The position numbers and the translations under genes were made by a program. A DNA stretch of 64,000 bases from DALYJJ01 sp033763935. GTDB lineage: Bacteria > Acidobacteriota > Terriglobia > Bryobacterales > Bryobacteraceae. The notes under the pieces are model-generated. The model was not told the DNA's origin. It ran no database searches and worked only from the letters and a program-made list of their open reading frames with translations. Shown here piece by piece: positions 19,330-28,055 of this stretch (position 1 is the first letter of the stretch; the number at the start of each line of letters is the position of its first letter). The stretch lies in the NCBI GenBank assembly GCA_033763935.1, contig JANRJO010000060.1, positions 19,723 to 83,722 of the forward strand, in the 5' to 3' direction.

Positions 19330-19409
19330 CGCCATCGGCAAATGGCGAAAGGAAATCGCTTGTCCAGCTATATTCGCTGCCGGCACTTGAGCTTACGGCG
19401 AACTACCTT

Positions 19410-19425
19410 TGGACACTCGCATGCA
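19410..19425 (+). promoter_or_regulatory. Weak sigma-54-like -24/-12 element upstream of glycogen phosphorylase
   Basis: TGGACACTCGCATGCA keeps GG and GC at the correct 10-base separation and ends in the TGCA half seen at 25026 and 36344, but the -24 half is poor. It lies 86 bp upstream of the ATG. Confidence 0.25.
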
Positions 19426-19511
19426 CCTTAAGTTGCTTAACGCCTGCTGCACCGGCGGAAGCACCGCTCTAGGGACGACCAGCCGGCGGACGAGCGTCAA
19501 CAAGGAGAACT

Positions 19512-21242
19512 ATGACACCGCTGAACGACTCGAGAGTTGCCTACTTCTCGATGGAAATCGCACTCAATCCGGCCATGCCAACATACTCGGGAGGGCTGGG
19601 AATTCTGGCCGGGGATACCTTGCGTTCCGCCGCCGATCTCGGCGTAAGGATGGTTGCAGTGACGTTGCTGCACAGGAAAGGCTACTTTCGCCAGCGCGTA
19701 GACGAGCAAGGCAACCAGTTCGAAGAGCCGGCCCCCTGGCGCCCTGAGACCTTCCTGGAGTTGATGAAGCCAGTCACAACCGTGTCTATCGCCGGCCGTG
19801 AAGTGCGAGTGCGGGCGTGGCGCTACCTGGTGGAGGGCGTCACCGGTCACATCGTTCCCGTCTATCTGCTCGATGCCTCGCTGCCTGAGAACTCACCTTG
19901 GGACCAAACCCTGACCGACAACCTCTACGGCGGTGACCATTACTACCGGCTCTGCCAGGAGGCGATTCTGGGTATCGGCGGCGTTCAGATGCTGACGAAG
20001 CTTGGGCACCATCACATCGGCAGCTATCACATGAACGAGGGTCACTCCGCCCTGTTGGGGGTAGCGCTGCTGGAGCAGCGGCTCGGTTCGCGGACCCTAC
20101 GCACCGCTTCCGAGGACGACATCCACGCGGCCCGGCACCGGATTGTCTTCACTACACACACCCCGGTGCCCGCGGGTCACGACCAGTTCCCGTTGCGCAT
20201 GGTTCAAGAGGTGCTCGGCGAGGATCGGGCAGCGGCGGTCGAAAAGACCGGGGCGTGCCCGGACGGATCGCTGAACATGACTCTCCTTGCCCTGTTCTCA
20301 TCGCGCTACATCAACGGCGTCGCCATGCGCCACGGCGAAGTCTCGCGGAGTATGTTTCCGCAGTATCCGATCCGCGCCATCACGAATGGTGTACACGCCG
20401 GCACGTGGACTACCGCGCCCTTCCGCGCCCTCTACGATCGCCACATACCCGAGTGGAAGTACGACAACCTGTACCTGCGGTACGCGCTGGGGATTCCTCT
20501 TGAGGAGATCCGCGGCGCGCACATGGAAGCGAAGAAGTTGCTCGTCGCTGAAGTCCAGCGCCGCACCGGTCAGGCCCTGGACCCGACCGTCATGACCGTC
20601 GGGTTTGCACGGCGGGCCGCCACCTACAAGCGTGGAGACCTCATTTTCCGTGACCGCGATCGCCTCCGCTGGATCGCGCGCACGGTGGGCGGTTTGCAGA
20701 TCGTGTTCGGCGGGAAGGCGCACCCGCGCGACGACGGCGGAAAAGAGTTGATCCGCAGAATCACGGAGCACGCCCGCGGCTTGCACGATTACATTCGCGT
20801 GGTCTATGTCGAAGACTTCGACTGGCAGTGGGCGCCGGTCCTCTACAGTGGGGTCGATTTGTGGCTTAACACACCCAAGCGGCCGCAGGAAGCCTCCGGA
20901 ACCAGCGGCATGAAGGCCGCTCTCAATGGAGTCCCGAGCCTAAGCATCCTGGACGGCTGGTGGATTGAAGGCTGCCTCGAGGGCGTCACCGGCTGGTGTT
21001 TCGCCGATCGCGCCGAACTGGCGGAGGACGAAGCGTACGAGGCGGGCTCCCTCTATCACAAGCTGGAGCGCGTCATCATGCCGATGTTCTACTCCAAGCC
21101 GGATGCATACGCTCGCGTCATGCGCAGCACAATTGCCGCCAATGGCTCATTCTTTAACACGCACCGCATGGTGTCTCAGTACCTGGATAACGCCTGGTTC
21201 CGGGATGAGGAGCGAGAGCAGCCGGGCCAGAAGATAGCGTAG
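19512..21242 (+). CDS. glgP: Alpha-glucan (glycogen/maltodextrin) phosphorylase, short form
   Basis: Pyridoxal-phosphate enzyme that releases glucose-1-phosphate from alpha-1,4-glucans by phosphorolysis; cytoplasmic. At 576 aa it belongs to the short alpha-glucan phosphorylase group rather than the 800-aa form. Landmarks are the N-terminal YFSMEIALNPAMPTYSGGLG, the central MNEGHSALLG, the active-site stretch FTTHTPVPAGHDQF, and the PLP-lysine motif EASGTSGMKAALNG (Lys468). A good ribosome site (AAGGAGAAC) precedes the ATG. The debranching enzyme is 650 bp downstream on the opposite strand, so storage-glucan breakdown is encoded here. Confidence 0.94.
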   Translation: MTPLNDSRVAYFSMEIALNPAMPTYSGGLGILAGDTLRSAADLGVRMVAVTLLHRKGYFRQRVDEQGNQFEEPAPWRPETFLELMKPVTTVSIAGREVRVRAWRYLVEGVTGHIVPVYLLDASLPENSPWDQTLTDNLYGGDHYYRLCQEAILGIGGVQMLTKLGHHHIGSYHMNEGHSALLGVALLEQRLGSRTLRTASEDDIHAARHRIVFTTHTPVPAGHDQFPLRMVQEVLGEDRAAAVEKTGACPDGSLNMTLLALFSSRYINGVAMRHGEVSRSMFPQYPIRAITNGVHAGTWTTAPFRALYDRHIPEWKYDNLYLRYALGIPLEEIRGAHMEAKKLLVAEVQRRTGQALDPTVMTVGFARRAATYKRGDLIFRDRDRLRWIARTVGGLQIVFGGKAHPRDDGGKELIRRITEHARGLHDYIRVVYVEDFDWQWAPVLYSGVDLWLNTPKRPQEASGTSGMKAALNGVPSLSILDGWWIEGCLEGVTGWCFADRAELAEDEAYEAGSLYHKLERVIMPMFYSKPDAYARVMRSTIAANGSFFNTHRMVSQYLDNAWFRDEEREQPGQKIA

Positions 21243-21250
21243 GTTTCCCC

Positions 21251-21292
21251 GGGCGCGGCTGCGCGGCGCGCTATCGTTGCGCCGCCGCGCCC
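21251..21292. terminator. GC-rich stem-loop after glgP
   Basis: GGGCGCG and GCGGCGC pair with GCGCCGC and CGCGCCC around a 9-base loop, with a 5-base bulge on the left arm. It lies between the glgP stop and the DUF4136 gene. No real T-tract follows, so it may be an attenuator or a Rho-dependent or processing structure rather than a classic terminator. Confidence 0.45.
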
Positions 21293-21323
21293 TTGCTATA
21301 TACCCAGTGAGAGGAACTAGAAC

Positions 21324-21860
21324 ATGAAGACATTCACTCTGATAACACTACTTGGACTAGGAACTGCCGCCTTAGCCCAAGACGTCCATTTCGATTATGA
21401 CCGATCCGCGAACTTCGGGGCCTACAAGACGTATCAGTGGGTGGACCATCGCCAGGTCGAGGTCGGCGACCAGATTCTGGATCAGGACATCAAGCGCGCG
21501 GTGGACGCACAACTTGCCGGGAAAGGCCTCCGGCGGGTAGAAAGCGGCGGCGACCTGCTGGTTGGCTACCAGGCGAGCGTTTCCCAGGAAAAGCAGTTCG
21601 ACAGTCTGGGGACCGGAGGGGGACCTTGGGGCTGGGGACCCTGGGGCAACTGGGGTACCACGCGCGTGACCACCTCCACCATTGAAGTCGGCAAACTCGT
21701 CATCGGCATCTTTGACCCCGCCGCCAAGCGCCTGATCTGGCGAGGCTCTGCGGCCAAAACGCTCGACATCAAGAAGGACCCCAACAAGAATTACCAGAAC
21801 CTGGAGAAGGCGATGACTAAACTGTTCCGGAACTATCCTCCCACCTCCGGCAAGCAGTAG
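21324..21860 (+). CDS. DUF4136-domain secreted protein
   Basis: A 178-aa exported protein with signal peptide MKTFTLITLLGLGTAALAQ. The mature part matches the DUF4136 pattern: an N-terminal VHFDYDRSANFGAYKTYQWVD, the middle KGLRRVESGGDLLVGYQ, a glycine/tryptophan-rich loop (GGGPWGWGPWGNWG), and a C-terminal beta/alpha segment. DUF4136 proteins are widespread in Acidobacteria and Bacteroidetes, usually as periplasmic or outer-membrane proteins with unknown function. GAGGAAC precedes the ATG. It probably has its own transcript, since a stem-loop separates it from glgP. Confidence 0.88.
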   Translation: MKTFTLITLLGLGTAALAQDVHFDYDRSANFGAYKTYQWVDHRQVEVGDQILDQDIKRAVDAQLAGKGLRRVESGGDLLVGYQASVSQEKQFDSLGTGGGPWGWGPWGNWGTTRVTTSTIEVGKLVIGIFDPAAKRLIWRGSAAKTLDIKKDPNKNYQNLEKAMTKLFRNYPPTSGKQ

Positions 21861-21892
21861 TTGCTCGTATGCGACCGGACTTATTCGGCTGA

Positions 21893-24019
21893 TCACCTTC
21901 CTCGCCCGAGAGTCCGGTCCTCCAGCCCCTCCCCTGCAATCAGAACTACTACAGAACGGGCGCCCGCGCGGTAGATCTGCCCTGGAACCGTCCGCGCCGC
22001 ATGCCATTCGCAGATCTCATCAGGCGGTTCCAGGCTTGTATCGATCCAGCGGCGCCAACTCTCCCCATTCGGAATAACGGGAAGTTCAAAGTCGAGAGCC
22101 TGCCAGTAGGCGTTCAGAATGCAATGTAAGAGCAAACCTTCGTTCTGCAACTCGGCGCCCACAGCAATGCTGTGGGAGGACGGCGACCAATCCGGGGCAT
22201 CCAGCTTCACTCCGTGCCAGGCATGTTTGGACAACTTCAGGAACTCTGTGAGACTGATGCGCCAGTGTTCGTGCTCTACGTCACGCATCACGCGGCGCTC
22301 CAGCAGCAGTTTCACGAACCGATGGACATCCGCATGCTTGGAGAGCAGAGTCCAGTCAAACCAACTGGTCTCGTTGTCCTGGCAGTAGGCGTTGTTGTTT
22401 CCTTGCTGAGTGCGGCGCACCTCGTCGCCCATCAGGAACATGGGTACACCAACCGATAACATCGATACCGTCAGATAGTTTTTCACCTGCCGGTTGCGCA
22501 GGCTCTCGATGGCCGGGTCATCGGTGGGACCCTCCACGCCACAGTTCCAGCTGCGGTTGTCGTCTCGTCCGTCGCGATTATTCTCGCCGTTCGCGTCGTT
22601 GTGCTTCTGGTTGTAGGTAACGAGGTCGTTCAACGTGAACCCGTCATGGCACGCCACGAAGTTCACGCTCTGTTCCGCCTCGCGCTCCCTCGGCCCATAG
22701 ATTCCCGGGCTGCCCAGGAGACGATCGGCCATGCGCCTGACCGAATCCTCCGCGCCGCGGAAGAAGTCGCGGGCGTCATCGCGAAAACGGTCGTTCCATT
22801 CCCTCCAACTATCCCCTACGAAGTGGCCCACCTGGTAGAGACCGGCGGCGTCCCACGCCTCGGCAATCATCTTCGTGCCGGCCAGGACAGGGTCCGACTC
22901 AATGTCCCAAAGCACAGGCGGGTTCGACATCACCGCACCCGAAGAATCGCGCGAGAGAATGGATGCCAGATCGAAACGGAAGCCGTCGACGTGCATCTCG
23001 CTCACCCAATAACGCAAGCTATCCACTATCATGCGGCGCACGACGGGGTGATTGGCATTCAGCGTATTGCCGGTGCCCGTATAGTTGGCGTAGTGGGCGC
23101 CATTGTCCGACAGAAGATAGTAAGTGGCATTGTCAAGACCGCGGAAGCATTCGGTGGCCCCGTCGTCGCCGCCCTCCGCCGTGTGGTTGAACACGACATC
23201 GAGAATCACTTCGATGCCGTTCCGGTGCAGCGCCTTCACCATGTCGCGAAACTCGTTAACCGCGCCAAGCGGGTTTCGGCTTGAGCTGTATGCCTGGTGT
23301 GGGGCAAAAAAGGAGACCGGCGAGTAACCCCAGTAGTTGGTCCGCCCTGACGGAGCGTCTTGAGCATCGAACTGGAAGACAGGGAGCAGTTCGACGGCGG
23401 TTATGCCGAGCTCGCGGAGATAGGGAATCTTCTCCACCAGTCCCGCATAGGTACCACGTCGTGACTCAGAAAGTCCCGAACTGCGGTCCGCAGTGAAGCC
23501 GCGCACATGCATTTCATAAATGATGGTCCGTGACCACGGCCGCCGCAGCGGCTCGTCCGCTTCCCAGTTGTAGGCGTGCGGGTCTGTGACCACGCTCTTC
23601 ATGGCGACGGCGGTGTTGTCGCCTCTTCGGCAGGCAGCCTGGCGTGCGTAGTTTTTCGGGAGAACTACCGCCCGGCCGTAGGGATCGAGCAGTAGCTTGA
23701 AGGGGTCGAATCGGAGCCCTCGCGCTGGGTCGAAGGGCCCGTAGGCCCGATATCCGTAGATCTGCCCGGCGCCCAGGCCCGGCACGAAGGCGTGCCAGTA
23801 GTGGTACGTGCGATTGGTGACCGGATCACACGGAACAACTCGTGAAGGGCGCGCATCATTTGCGTCGTCGAACAAGAGAAGCTCGATCTTCGCGGCGCTC
23901 CGCGAGAAGACCGAGAAGTTCACACCGCCAGGTACGAGGGTAGCTCCCAACGGATAGCTGTGACCGGCGGTTGGAGTCCCGACCAGGCGTTCAACGAGGA
24001 TGGCGTCGTCGTAAGTCAT
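21893..24019 (-). CDS. glgX: Glycogen debranching enzyme (GH13, GlgX/TreX type)
   Basis: Hydrolyses alpha-1,6 branch points of glycogen limit dextrins; about 708 aa with an N-terminal CBM48-like domain (GATLVPGGVNFSVFSRSA) followed by the GH13 barrel. Catalytic regions visible are DVVFNHTAEGG, VDGFRFDLAS (nucleophile Asp), MIAEAWDAAGLY (acid/base Glu) and VACHDGFTLNDLV. I chose the ATG at 24017-24019. A GTG ten codons earlier would lie upstream of the transcription start implied by the sigma-54-like element at 24056-24071. It works with the glgP product to break down storage glucan. It is divergent from the TPR gene. Confidence 0.93.
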   Translation of the reverse strand: MTYDDAILVERLVGTPTAGHSYPLGATLVPGGVNFSVFSRSAAKIELLLFDDANDARPSRVVPCDPVTNRTYHYWHAFVPGLGAGQIYGYRAYGPFDPARGLRFDPFKLLLDPYGRAVVLPKNYARQAACRRGDNTAVAMKSVVTDPHAYNWEADEPLRRPWSRTIIYEMHVRGFTADRSSGLSESRRGTYAGLVEKIPYLRELGITAVELLPVFQFDAQDAPSGRTNYWGYSPVSFFAPHQAYSSSRNPLGAVNEFRDMVKALHRNGIEVILDVVFNHTAEGGDDGATECFRGLDNATYYLLSDNGAHYANYTGTGNTLNANHPVVRRMIVDSLRYWVSEMHVDGFRFDLASILSRDSSGAVMSNPPVLWDIESDPVLAGTKMIAEAWDAAGLYQVGHFVGDSWREWNDRFRDDARDFFRGAEDSVRRMADRLLGSPGIYGPREREAEQSVNFVACHDGFTLNDLVTYNQKHNDANGENNRDGRDDNRSWNCGVEGPTDDPAIESLRNRQVKNYLTVSMLSVGVPMFLMGDEVRRTQQGNNNAYCQDNETSWFDWTLLSKHADVHRFVKLLLERRVMRDVEHEHWRISLTEFLKLSKHAWHGVKLDAPDWSPSSHSIAVGAELQNEGLLLHCILNAYWQALDFELPVIPNGESWRRWIDTSLEPPDEICEWHAARTVPGQIYRAGARSVVVLIAGEGLEDRTLGRGR

Positions 24020-24055
24020 TGTTCTAGGGTGCGGACAAGCCTCTTCCACTAGCTA

Positions 24056-24071
24056 AGCAACTCTCTGCCCA
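24056..24071 (-). promoter_or_regulatory. Sigma-54-like promoter for glgX
   Basis: On the minus strand TGGGCAGAGAGTTGCT has GG at -24, a full TTGCT at -12 and correct spacing. The implied start of transcription is near 24045, giving a leader of about 26 bases to the chosen ATG. It is divergent from the element at 24094-24109. Confidence 0.5.
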
Positions 24072-24093
24072 AGAGCCGGCCGGGGACCAGCCA

Positions 24094-24109
24094 TGGCATG
24101 GCGCTTGCT
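24094..24109 (+). promoter_or_regulatory. Strong sigma-54 promoter match for the TPR gene
   Basis: TGGCATGGCGCTTGCT matches the TGGCACG-N4-TTGCW consensus at every fixed position except one (T for C). The implied transcription start is near 24120, just before the ATG at 24139. This excludes the ATG at 24118 as the translation start. Confidence 0.65.
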
Positions 24110-24138
24110 CCTCCAGGATGCAAGGCAGGACCCAAGTG

Positions 24139-24903
24139 ATGAAGAGAAACCTCTATACCCAGTCAGGTCAAACGCTTCCCAGCGCTCTTATAGCTGCGCT
24201 CCGATCGGCAGTCACTCTCTGGTGCATCGCATTCACGGCGAATGTGTGTCTGGCACAGCCAATTGCCGAAACCGACTTCGGCACTGTAAACGTCGTCAGC
24301 CTGCATGATCTGCAGCATCGCATCCCCAAGCCCGCCCTGAAGGCCTTCTCGCTCGCCCTCAAGGCCATGGGAAAGAGAGACTATGAGTCGGCAGTAATCC
24401 AGCTGGAAAAGTCGGTAACAATCGATCCGGAGTTCTATCAGGCTCACAATAACCTCGGCGTCATGTATGTCTACCAGAATCGCTCCCCGTTAGCCATTGA
24501 ACACTTCGAGAAGGCAGCCGTGATGAATCCCCGTGCGCCGTACATTCAGCGAAATCTCGCCGTGGCCTATCTGGTCCAGGGAGAGTTCAAGGCCAGCGAG
24601 CGGACTGCGCGTCGAGCCCTCGATCTGGATCCCTCCCGCCCCATCAACTCGCTTGTCCTAGGGGCAGCGCTCCTGATGCAGAACCGGTTGACGTCGGAGA
24701 CCGAGAGGTCGCTTCGAAAGGCCGCACCGACCTTTCCTCAGGCCGACCTGTGGCTGGCCGGCGCCTACTTTGAAAGAGGTGACGAATCCGCTGCCCGAGA
24801 GTTTCTCAGCCGCTATCTTGACGCCCGCGACACCGACACGTCCAGAGTTGAAATCGCTAAAAACCTGGCGCGAAGGCTGGGCGTGTCCCCTCAAGGCCAG
24901 TGA
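24139..24903 (+). CDS. Exported tetratricopeptide-repeat protein
   Basis: A protein of about 254 aa starting at ATG 24139 (MKRNLYTQSGQTL), with a hydrophobic export segment (ALRSAVTLWCIAFTANVCLAQ). Three to four TPR units follow: LKAFSLALKAMGKRDYESAV, FYQAHNNLGVMYVYQNRSPL, PYIQRNLAVAYLVQGEFKAS, and a weaker fourth near residues 165-195. It probably acts as a periplasmic scaffold; no enzyme domain is present. It is divergent from glgX and each gene has its own sigma-54-like promoter, so it may belong to the same stress or storage response. Partner unknown. Confidence 0.82.
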   Translation: MKRNLYTQSGQTLPSALIAALRSAVTLWCIAFTANVCLAQPIAETDFGTVNVVSLHDLQHRIPKPALKAFSLALKAMGKRDYESAVIQLEKSVTIDPEFYQAHNNLGVMYVYQNRSPLAIEHFEKAAVMNPRAPYIQRNLAVAYLVQGEFKASERTARRALDLDPSRPINSLVLGAALLMQNRLTSETERSLRKAAPTFPQADLWLAGAYFERGDESAAREFLSRYLDARDTDTSRVEIAKNLARRLGVSPQGQ

Positions 24904-25025
24904 TTACGAAGGGGCCGCCGGCCGCGTCGCCGCAAGCGTCGTCGCGTGCCATCGGCATAAGGCAAGTGGTGCGAGCCGCGATCACAAACTGTAGCGATAA
25001 CTGGCCGAAAGGCAGGGAAAGCATT

Positions 25026-25041
25026 TGGAACGCGGCATGCA
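25026..25041 (+). promoter_or_regulatory. Sigma-54-like promoter upstream of the DksA/TraR-like gene
   Basis: TGGAACGCGGCATGCA has the -24 GG and -12 GC at correct spacing and matches five of the seven other consensus positions. It is 14/16 identical to the element at 37640-37655. The implied leader is about 80 bases. Confidence 0.5.
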
Positions 25042-25133
25042 CCGGAGTGTGGTGTAACCGCCGGCGGAGTCCGGACGTGCCGTCGGAATGTCATGTCGGG
25101 ACTTGTGCGAAGCGTATGGAGGAAAGAGGAAGC

Positions 25134-25514
25134 ATGGAGAAAACCCTTGATGTTGTAAGAGCGGCGCTGGAAAGCAAGCGAGTAGAGCTTTTGCGGTCGA
25201 TCCGCTCCCAAAGTTCTCAGCTGACAATCGGAGAGGCCGAGCACGATCTGATCGACCGCATGCAGGGTATGTGCAGCCGTGATCAGGCAGTGACATTCCT
25301 GGACGCGCTGACCACCACGCTGGCCCAGGTGAATACGGCTATTCAGGCCATTCAGGACGGTTCGTATGGTGTTTGCGTGGAGTGCGAGCAGCCCATCTCT
25401 CAGCGTCGTCTGCAAGTGACTCCGTGGGCGTCCCACTGCATCCGCTGTCAGGAGAGCCGGGAACAGCGCCAACATATGGGCGTCGATATGGCGACTTGGC
25501 CGGAGGCAGCGTGA
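25134..25514 (+). CDS. DksA/TraR-family C4 zinc-finger protein
   Basis: A 126-aa protein. A coiled-coil-forming helical N-terminal half (TLDVVRAALESKRVELLRSI) is followed by a C4 zinc finger with paired cysteines in CVECEQPIS and HCIRCQES, as in DksA/TraR proteins that bind RNA polymerase and modify its response to ppGpp. The acidic DxxDA tip of DksA is not obvious, so it may be a TraR/YbiI-like variant. The ATG at 25134 follows a very strong ribosome site (GGAGGAAAGAGGA), which decides against upstream in-frame starts. A sigma-54-like element lies about 95 bp upstream. Confidence 0.87.
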   Translation: MEKTLDVVRAALESKRVELLRSIRSQSSQLTIGEAEHDLIDRMQGMCSRDQAVTFLDALTTTLAQVNTAIQAIQDGSYGVCVECEQPISQRRLQVTPWASHCIRCQESREQRQHMGVDMATWPEAA

Positions 25515-25554
25515 CTGAGGCCGGCCTAGCCAGCCAGAAAGGTATTTGCAAGCA

Positions 25555-25962
25555 ATGCCGACAAGGGAGATGATCGACGCAGAGCGATCACGGGTGGTGT
25601 CTGTGATGGTTGTCGGCGAAGGCACAGATACCCTCGACGATATCCTGCGTCATTCCAACTGGGACATACGATCGGTCCCGGACGTCGAACATGCAATGGA
25701 GTTCCTCCCAAGGTCCAGTCCCTGCATCGTTATCGCGCCCTATGCGAAGACGGGGCCGGCGGGATGGCAGGAGCTTCTCCGGGACATTGAGCACTCGAAG
25801 CGCCAAGCCCGAATGATCGTGACCGATCCCACGGTTGACGACTCGATTTGGGCGGAAGCCCTCAACCTCGGCGCCTACGACGTGCTGGCCCAGCCGTTCG
25901 AGCCAATCGAGGTGTATCGGGTTGTTAGCGGTGCGTGGATCTCGATACTGAACGAGCGATGA
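25555..25962 (+). CDS. Degenerate (non-phosphorylatable) receiver-domain protein
   Basis: A 135-aa single-domain protein with the alternating beta/alpha pattern of a response-regulator receiver. SVMVVGEGTDTLDDIL corresponds to beta1/alpha1, CIVIAPYAKTGPAGWQELL to beta3/alpha3, ARMIVTDPTVDD to beta4, and GAYDVLAQPFEPIEVYRVV to beta5/alpha5. The aspartate expected at the end of beta3 is Ala/Pro (IAPY), and the lysine of the LxKPF motif is Gln (LAQPF). It therefore probably cannot be phosphorylated and may act by protein contact. Its stop overlaps the start of a TetR gene (ATGA), so the two are translationally coupled. Confidence 0.72.
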   Translation: MPTREMIDAERSRVVSVMVVGEGTDTLDDILRHSNWDIRSVPDVEHAMEFLPRSSPCIVIAPYAKTGPAGWQELLRDIEHSKRQARMIVTDPTVDDSIWAEALNLGAYDVLAQPFEPIEVYRVVSGAWISILNER

Positions 25963-26705
25963 CAATGCGTCCCCAACTTCAGCCGCCCCTGGAGCGCATG
26001 AACGGCCGCCGGGAGACGCCCGGCGAAAGAGGCCGTCTCGCCGCCAGTGAGCGTCGCCAGCAGCTGCTCGAAACTGCCGCGGTCGAGTTTGCCAAGACCG
26101 GTCTTCACGGCGCCACTACCGCCTCGCTGGCCAGGGCGGCTGGCATTTCTGAACCTACGCTCTACATCTACTTCCCCGACAAAGAGTGCCTGTTCAAAGA
26201 GGTTGTGAGGCGGGATAGCGACACTCGGATTGAGGCGATGAAGACCCGCGTCGCCTCGTTGGCGCCGGCAAGAGCGCATCAGTGCATTCAGCAGATGGTT
26301 GAAGTTACCATGTCGCTCTGCTTCACGCCGGACGTGGGTCCCCTGCTCACAAACTGGGCGCTTCTCGAACTTCCCGAGTTTGCCGCGGAGGTCCACCGGT
26401 CCGAGATCGGTTTGGCCGCCGCAATCTGGCAATCGAAACTGTTCGACTGCTTTCCCAACAGCCATTGCGCCCCGGTTCTGGCGGGGTTCGTGATGGCTTG
26501 CGTCCAGGCGTGCTACTCGTACTCGCTCTGGCTGGGAGCGCTGCGTCATACCGATATGACGGTCTCTCCGCTGGTGAAAGAGTTCGCTGTCGGCGCCTCC
26601 GAATCCGCCCGTTCCCTCATACGGGCGACCCGCATCCAGCGAAACCGCTGGAATGCGGGCCCGCCGCCCGCGCCTCAGTCGTCGAATGCGCCTGTAGTGC
26701 CCTGA
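25959..26705 (+). CDS. TetR/AcrR-family transcriptional regulator
   Basis: A 248-aa regulator. The helix-turn-helix sits at about residues 25-75 (RQQLLETAAVEFAKTGLHG, then LARAAGISEPTLYIYFPDKE), followed by an all-helical effector domain ending in a basic, proline-rich tail. The start is the ATG at 25959 overlapping the stop of the pseudo-receiver gene by four bases. The 3' end overlaps the convergent radical SAM gene by about 31 bp. It may regulate the pseudo-receiver operon or the adjacent radical SAM operon; no operator was identified. Confidence 0.9.
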   Translation: MTMRPQLQPPLERMNGRRETPGERGRLAASERRQQLLETAAVEFAKTGLHGATTASLARAAGISEPTLYIYFPDKECLFKEVVRRDSDTRIEAMKTRVASLAPARAHQCIQQMVEVTMSLCFTPDVGPLLTNWALLELPEFAAEVHRSEIGLAAAIWQSKLFDCFPNSHCAPVLAGFVMACVQACYSYSLWLGALRHTDMTVSPLVKEFAVGASESARSLIRATRIQRNRWNAGPPPAPQSSNAPVVP

Positions 26706-27973
26706 AACCCCCGCAAGGCCTGCTTCGTGAGCCACCGGATGGCTCTTCCCGCGTCGTAACAGTACGCAAGGTTGTGATTCAGGGTGGAGAAGCAGTGCGG
26801 CTGGCACTCCTGCTTCAACGCCGCGAGCTCGCCTGCTTCGAACCGTGGTCTACCCGCTATGCCCCAATTCGAAGTCGCCGGGTACATCGGAAAGCACGGC
26901 GCCAAAGTGCCATCCGTTCGGATAATGACGGAGTTCTGACCCGCCCTGCAGTTCCACTCCTGCAGCTTCCCGCGCATAAAGAGTTTCATCTCGCGCAGGC
27001 GAGCGACGGAGTTGACCATCTTATACCCGGACTGGCTCTTCTCAATCAGCCAATCCACCAGGGAATCAACGGCCGGCCAGTCCTCGGATGTAATGAATGT
27101 GCTGTTGCCGTCGTAGTGCCTGAAGTGAGGCTGATCGAGCATGGGCGCTTCGTTGATGTGGTAATCTGTTGCGATACCCGCGTCGTGCGCTATCTCGGTC
27201 AGTGTCTTCACATCATCCAGGTTAATGCGCGTGATGTTGATATTGAAGAACACGCTGTAGTCGTAGACGTACTGCTTCTTGACCAGATACTCAAACTGCT
27301 GCTGGATCGGCCTCAGTGCCTTTGGCAGCTCCTTCCGGTCCTCAACCGAGTCGACAGCCAGGTTGAATGTCGCGACTCCCGCATCGGCCAGTCGATCGAC
27401 GACGTCGGGACGCATGAGCCGGCCGTTCGTGGGCACGTATACCCAGAAGCCCCGCTTCACCGCGTAGTACACCACCTTCTGCGCAAAGGCCGGCCGCAGC
27501 AGGACCTCCCCGCCCATTAGGGCGAGCACTCGGCACCCAGTGTCGTGTAGCCAGTCTATAGCGCGTCGCGCGGTCTCCTCCGTCATTCCTTTTACCCGGT
27601 TGTCGAAGGCCCAGCAATAATGGCAGTCTAAGTTGCACTTCCACTCCGTGAAAAGGTAAGCAATGATCGGGTGAAAATCGCCTGGCAAAACGCGAGAGGA
27701 CAAGTAAGGATACAGCCAACCGCGGAGTGCTCGCCGGATCATGAATGGCGTTACCCGCGAACGGTAGGGACTCGGTCCGCTGGGGAGAGATCTGGAGTCG
27801 GGCGCCACGTCTCCGCACTTCTCGGGGTGTTGCGGATAGACCGGCTCCGGCAATCCCTGCCCGGCGCCGCCTCCGGGCACGGCAACCAAGTGCGGCGCCC
27901 GGGGAGCATCGCCGGCGGGCGACCCATTCACCGTTCTGCGCTGAATCTGATGGAGTCTTCCGGTCTGAGCCAT
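26675..27973 (-). CDS. Radical SAM enzyme (last gene of the eight-gene operon)
   Basis: A protein of about 432 aa with a radical SAM core from about residue 100. The cluster motif is CNLDCHYC (CxxxCxxC) after IIAYLFTEWK, followed by the SAM-binding MGGEVLLRP in place of GGE/GGEP, and VPTNGRLM. The C-terminal region carries further cysteines (WNCRAGQNSV, LAPCFPMYP, CQPHCF) suited to an auxiliary iron-sulfur cluster, as in SPASM/twitch enzymes. The start is uncertain: a GTG at 28045, this ATG, and an ATG at 27742 just before MIRRALRGWLYP are all in frame. It lies downstream of a second radical SAM gene on the same strand. The substrate is unknown; the neighbours suggest a lipid or phospho-alcohol. 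Confidence 0.85.
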   Translation of the reverse strand: MAQTGRLHQIQRRTVNGSPAGDAPRAPHLVAVPGGGAGQGLPEPVYPQHPEKCGDVAPDSRSLPSGPSPYRSRVTPFMIRRALRGWLYPYLSSRVLPGDFHPIIAYLFTEWKCNLDCHYCWAFDNRVKGMTEETARRAIDWLHDTGCRVLALMGGEVLLRPAFAQKVVYYAVKRGFWVYVPTNGRLMRPDVVDRLADAGVATFNLAVDSVEDRKELPKALRPIQQQFEYLVKKQYVYDYSVFFNINITRINLDDVKTLTEIAHDAGIATDYHINEAPMLDQPHFRHYDGNSTFITSEDWPAVDSLVDWLIEKSQSGYKMVNSVARLREMKLFMRGKLQEWNCRAGQNSVIIRTDGTLAPCFPMYPATSNWGIAGRPRFEAGELAALKQECQPHCFSTLNHNLAYCYDAGRAIRWLTKQALRGFQGTTGAFDD

Positions 27974-28055
27974 TTCTGATGTGACTTCCTTCCTCCGCGT
28001 ATCGCGACTTACTAACTGCTCCAATTCCCGCAAACGACGGGCCACAACACCTGTA

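Noticed and set aside
24251..24267. TGGCAC followed by TTGC inside the TPR gene, resembling a sigma-54 promoter
   Set aside because: Spacing is one base too long and the site is inside coding sequence far from any start.
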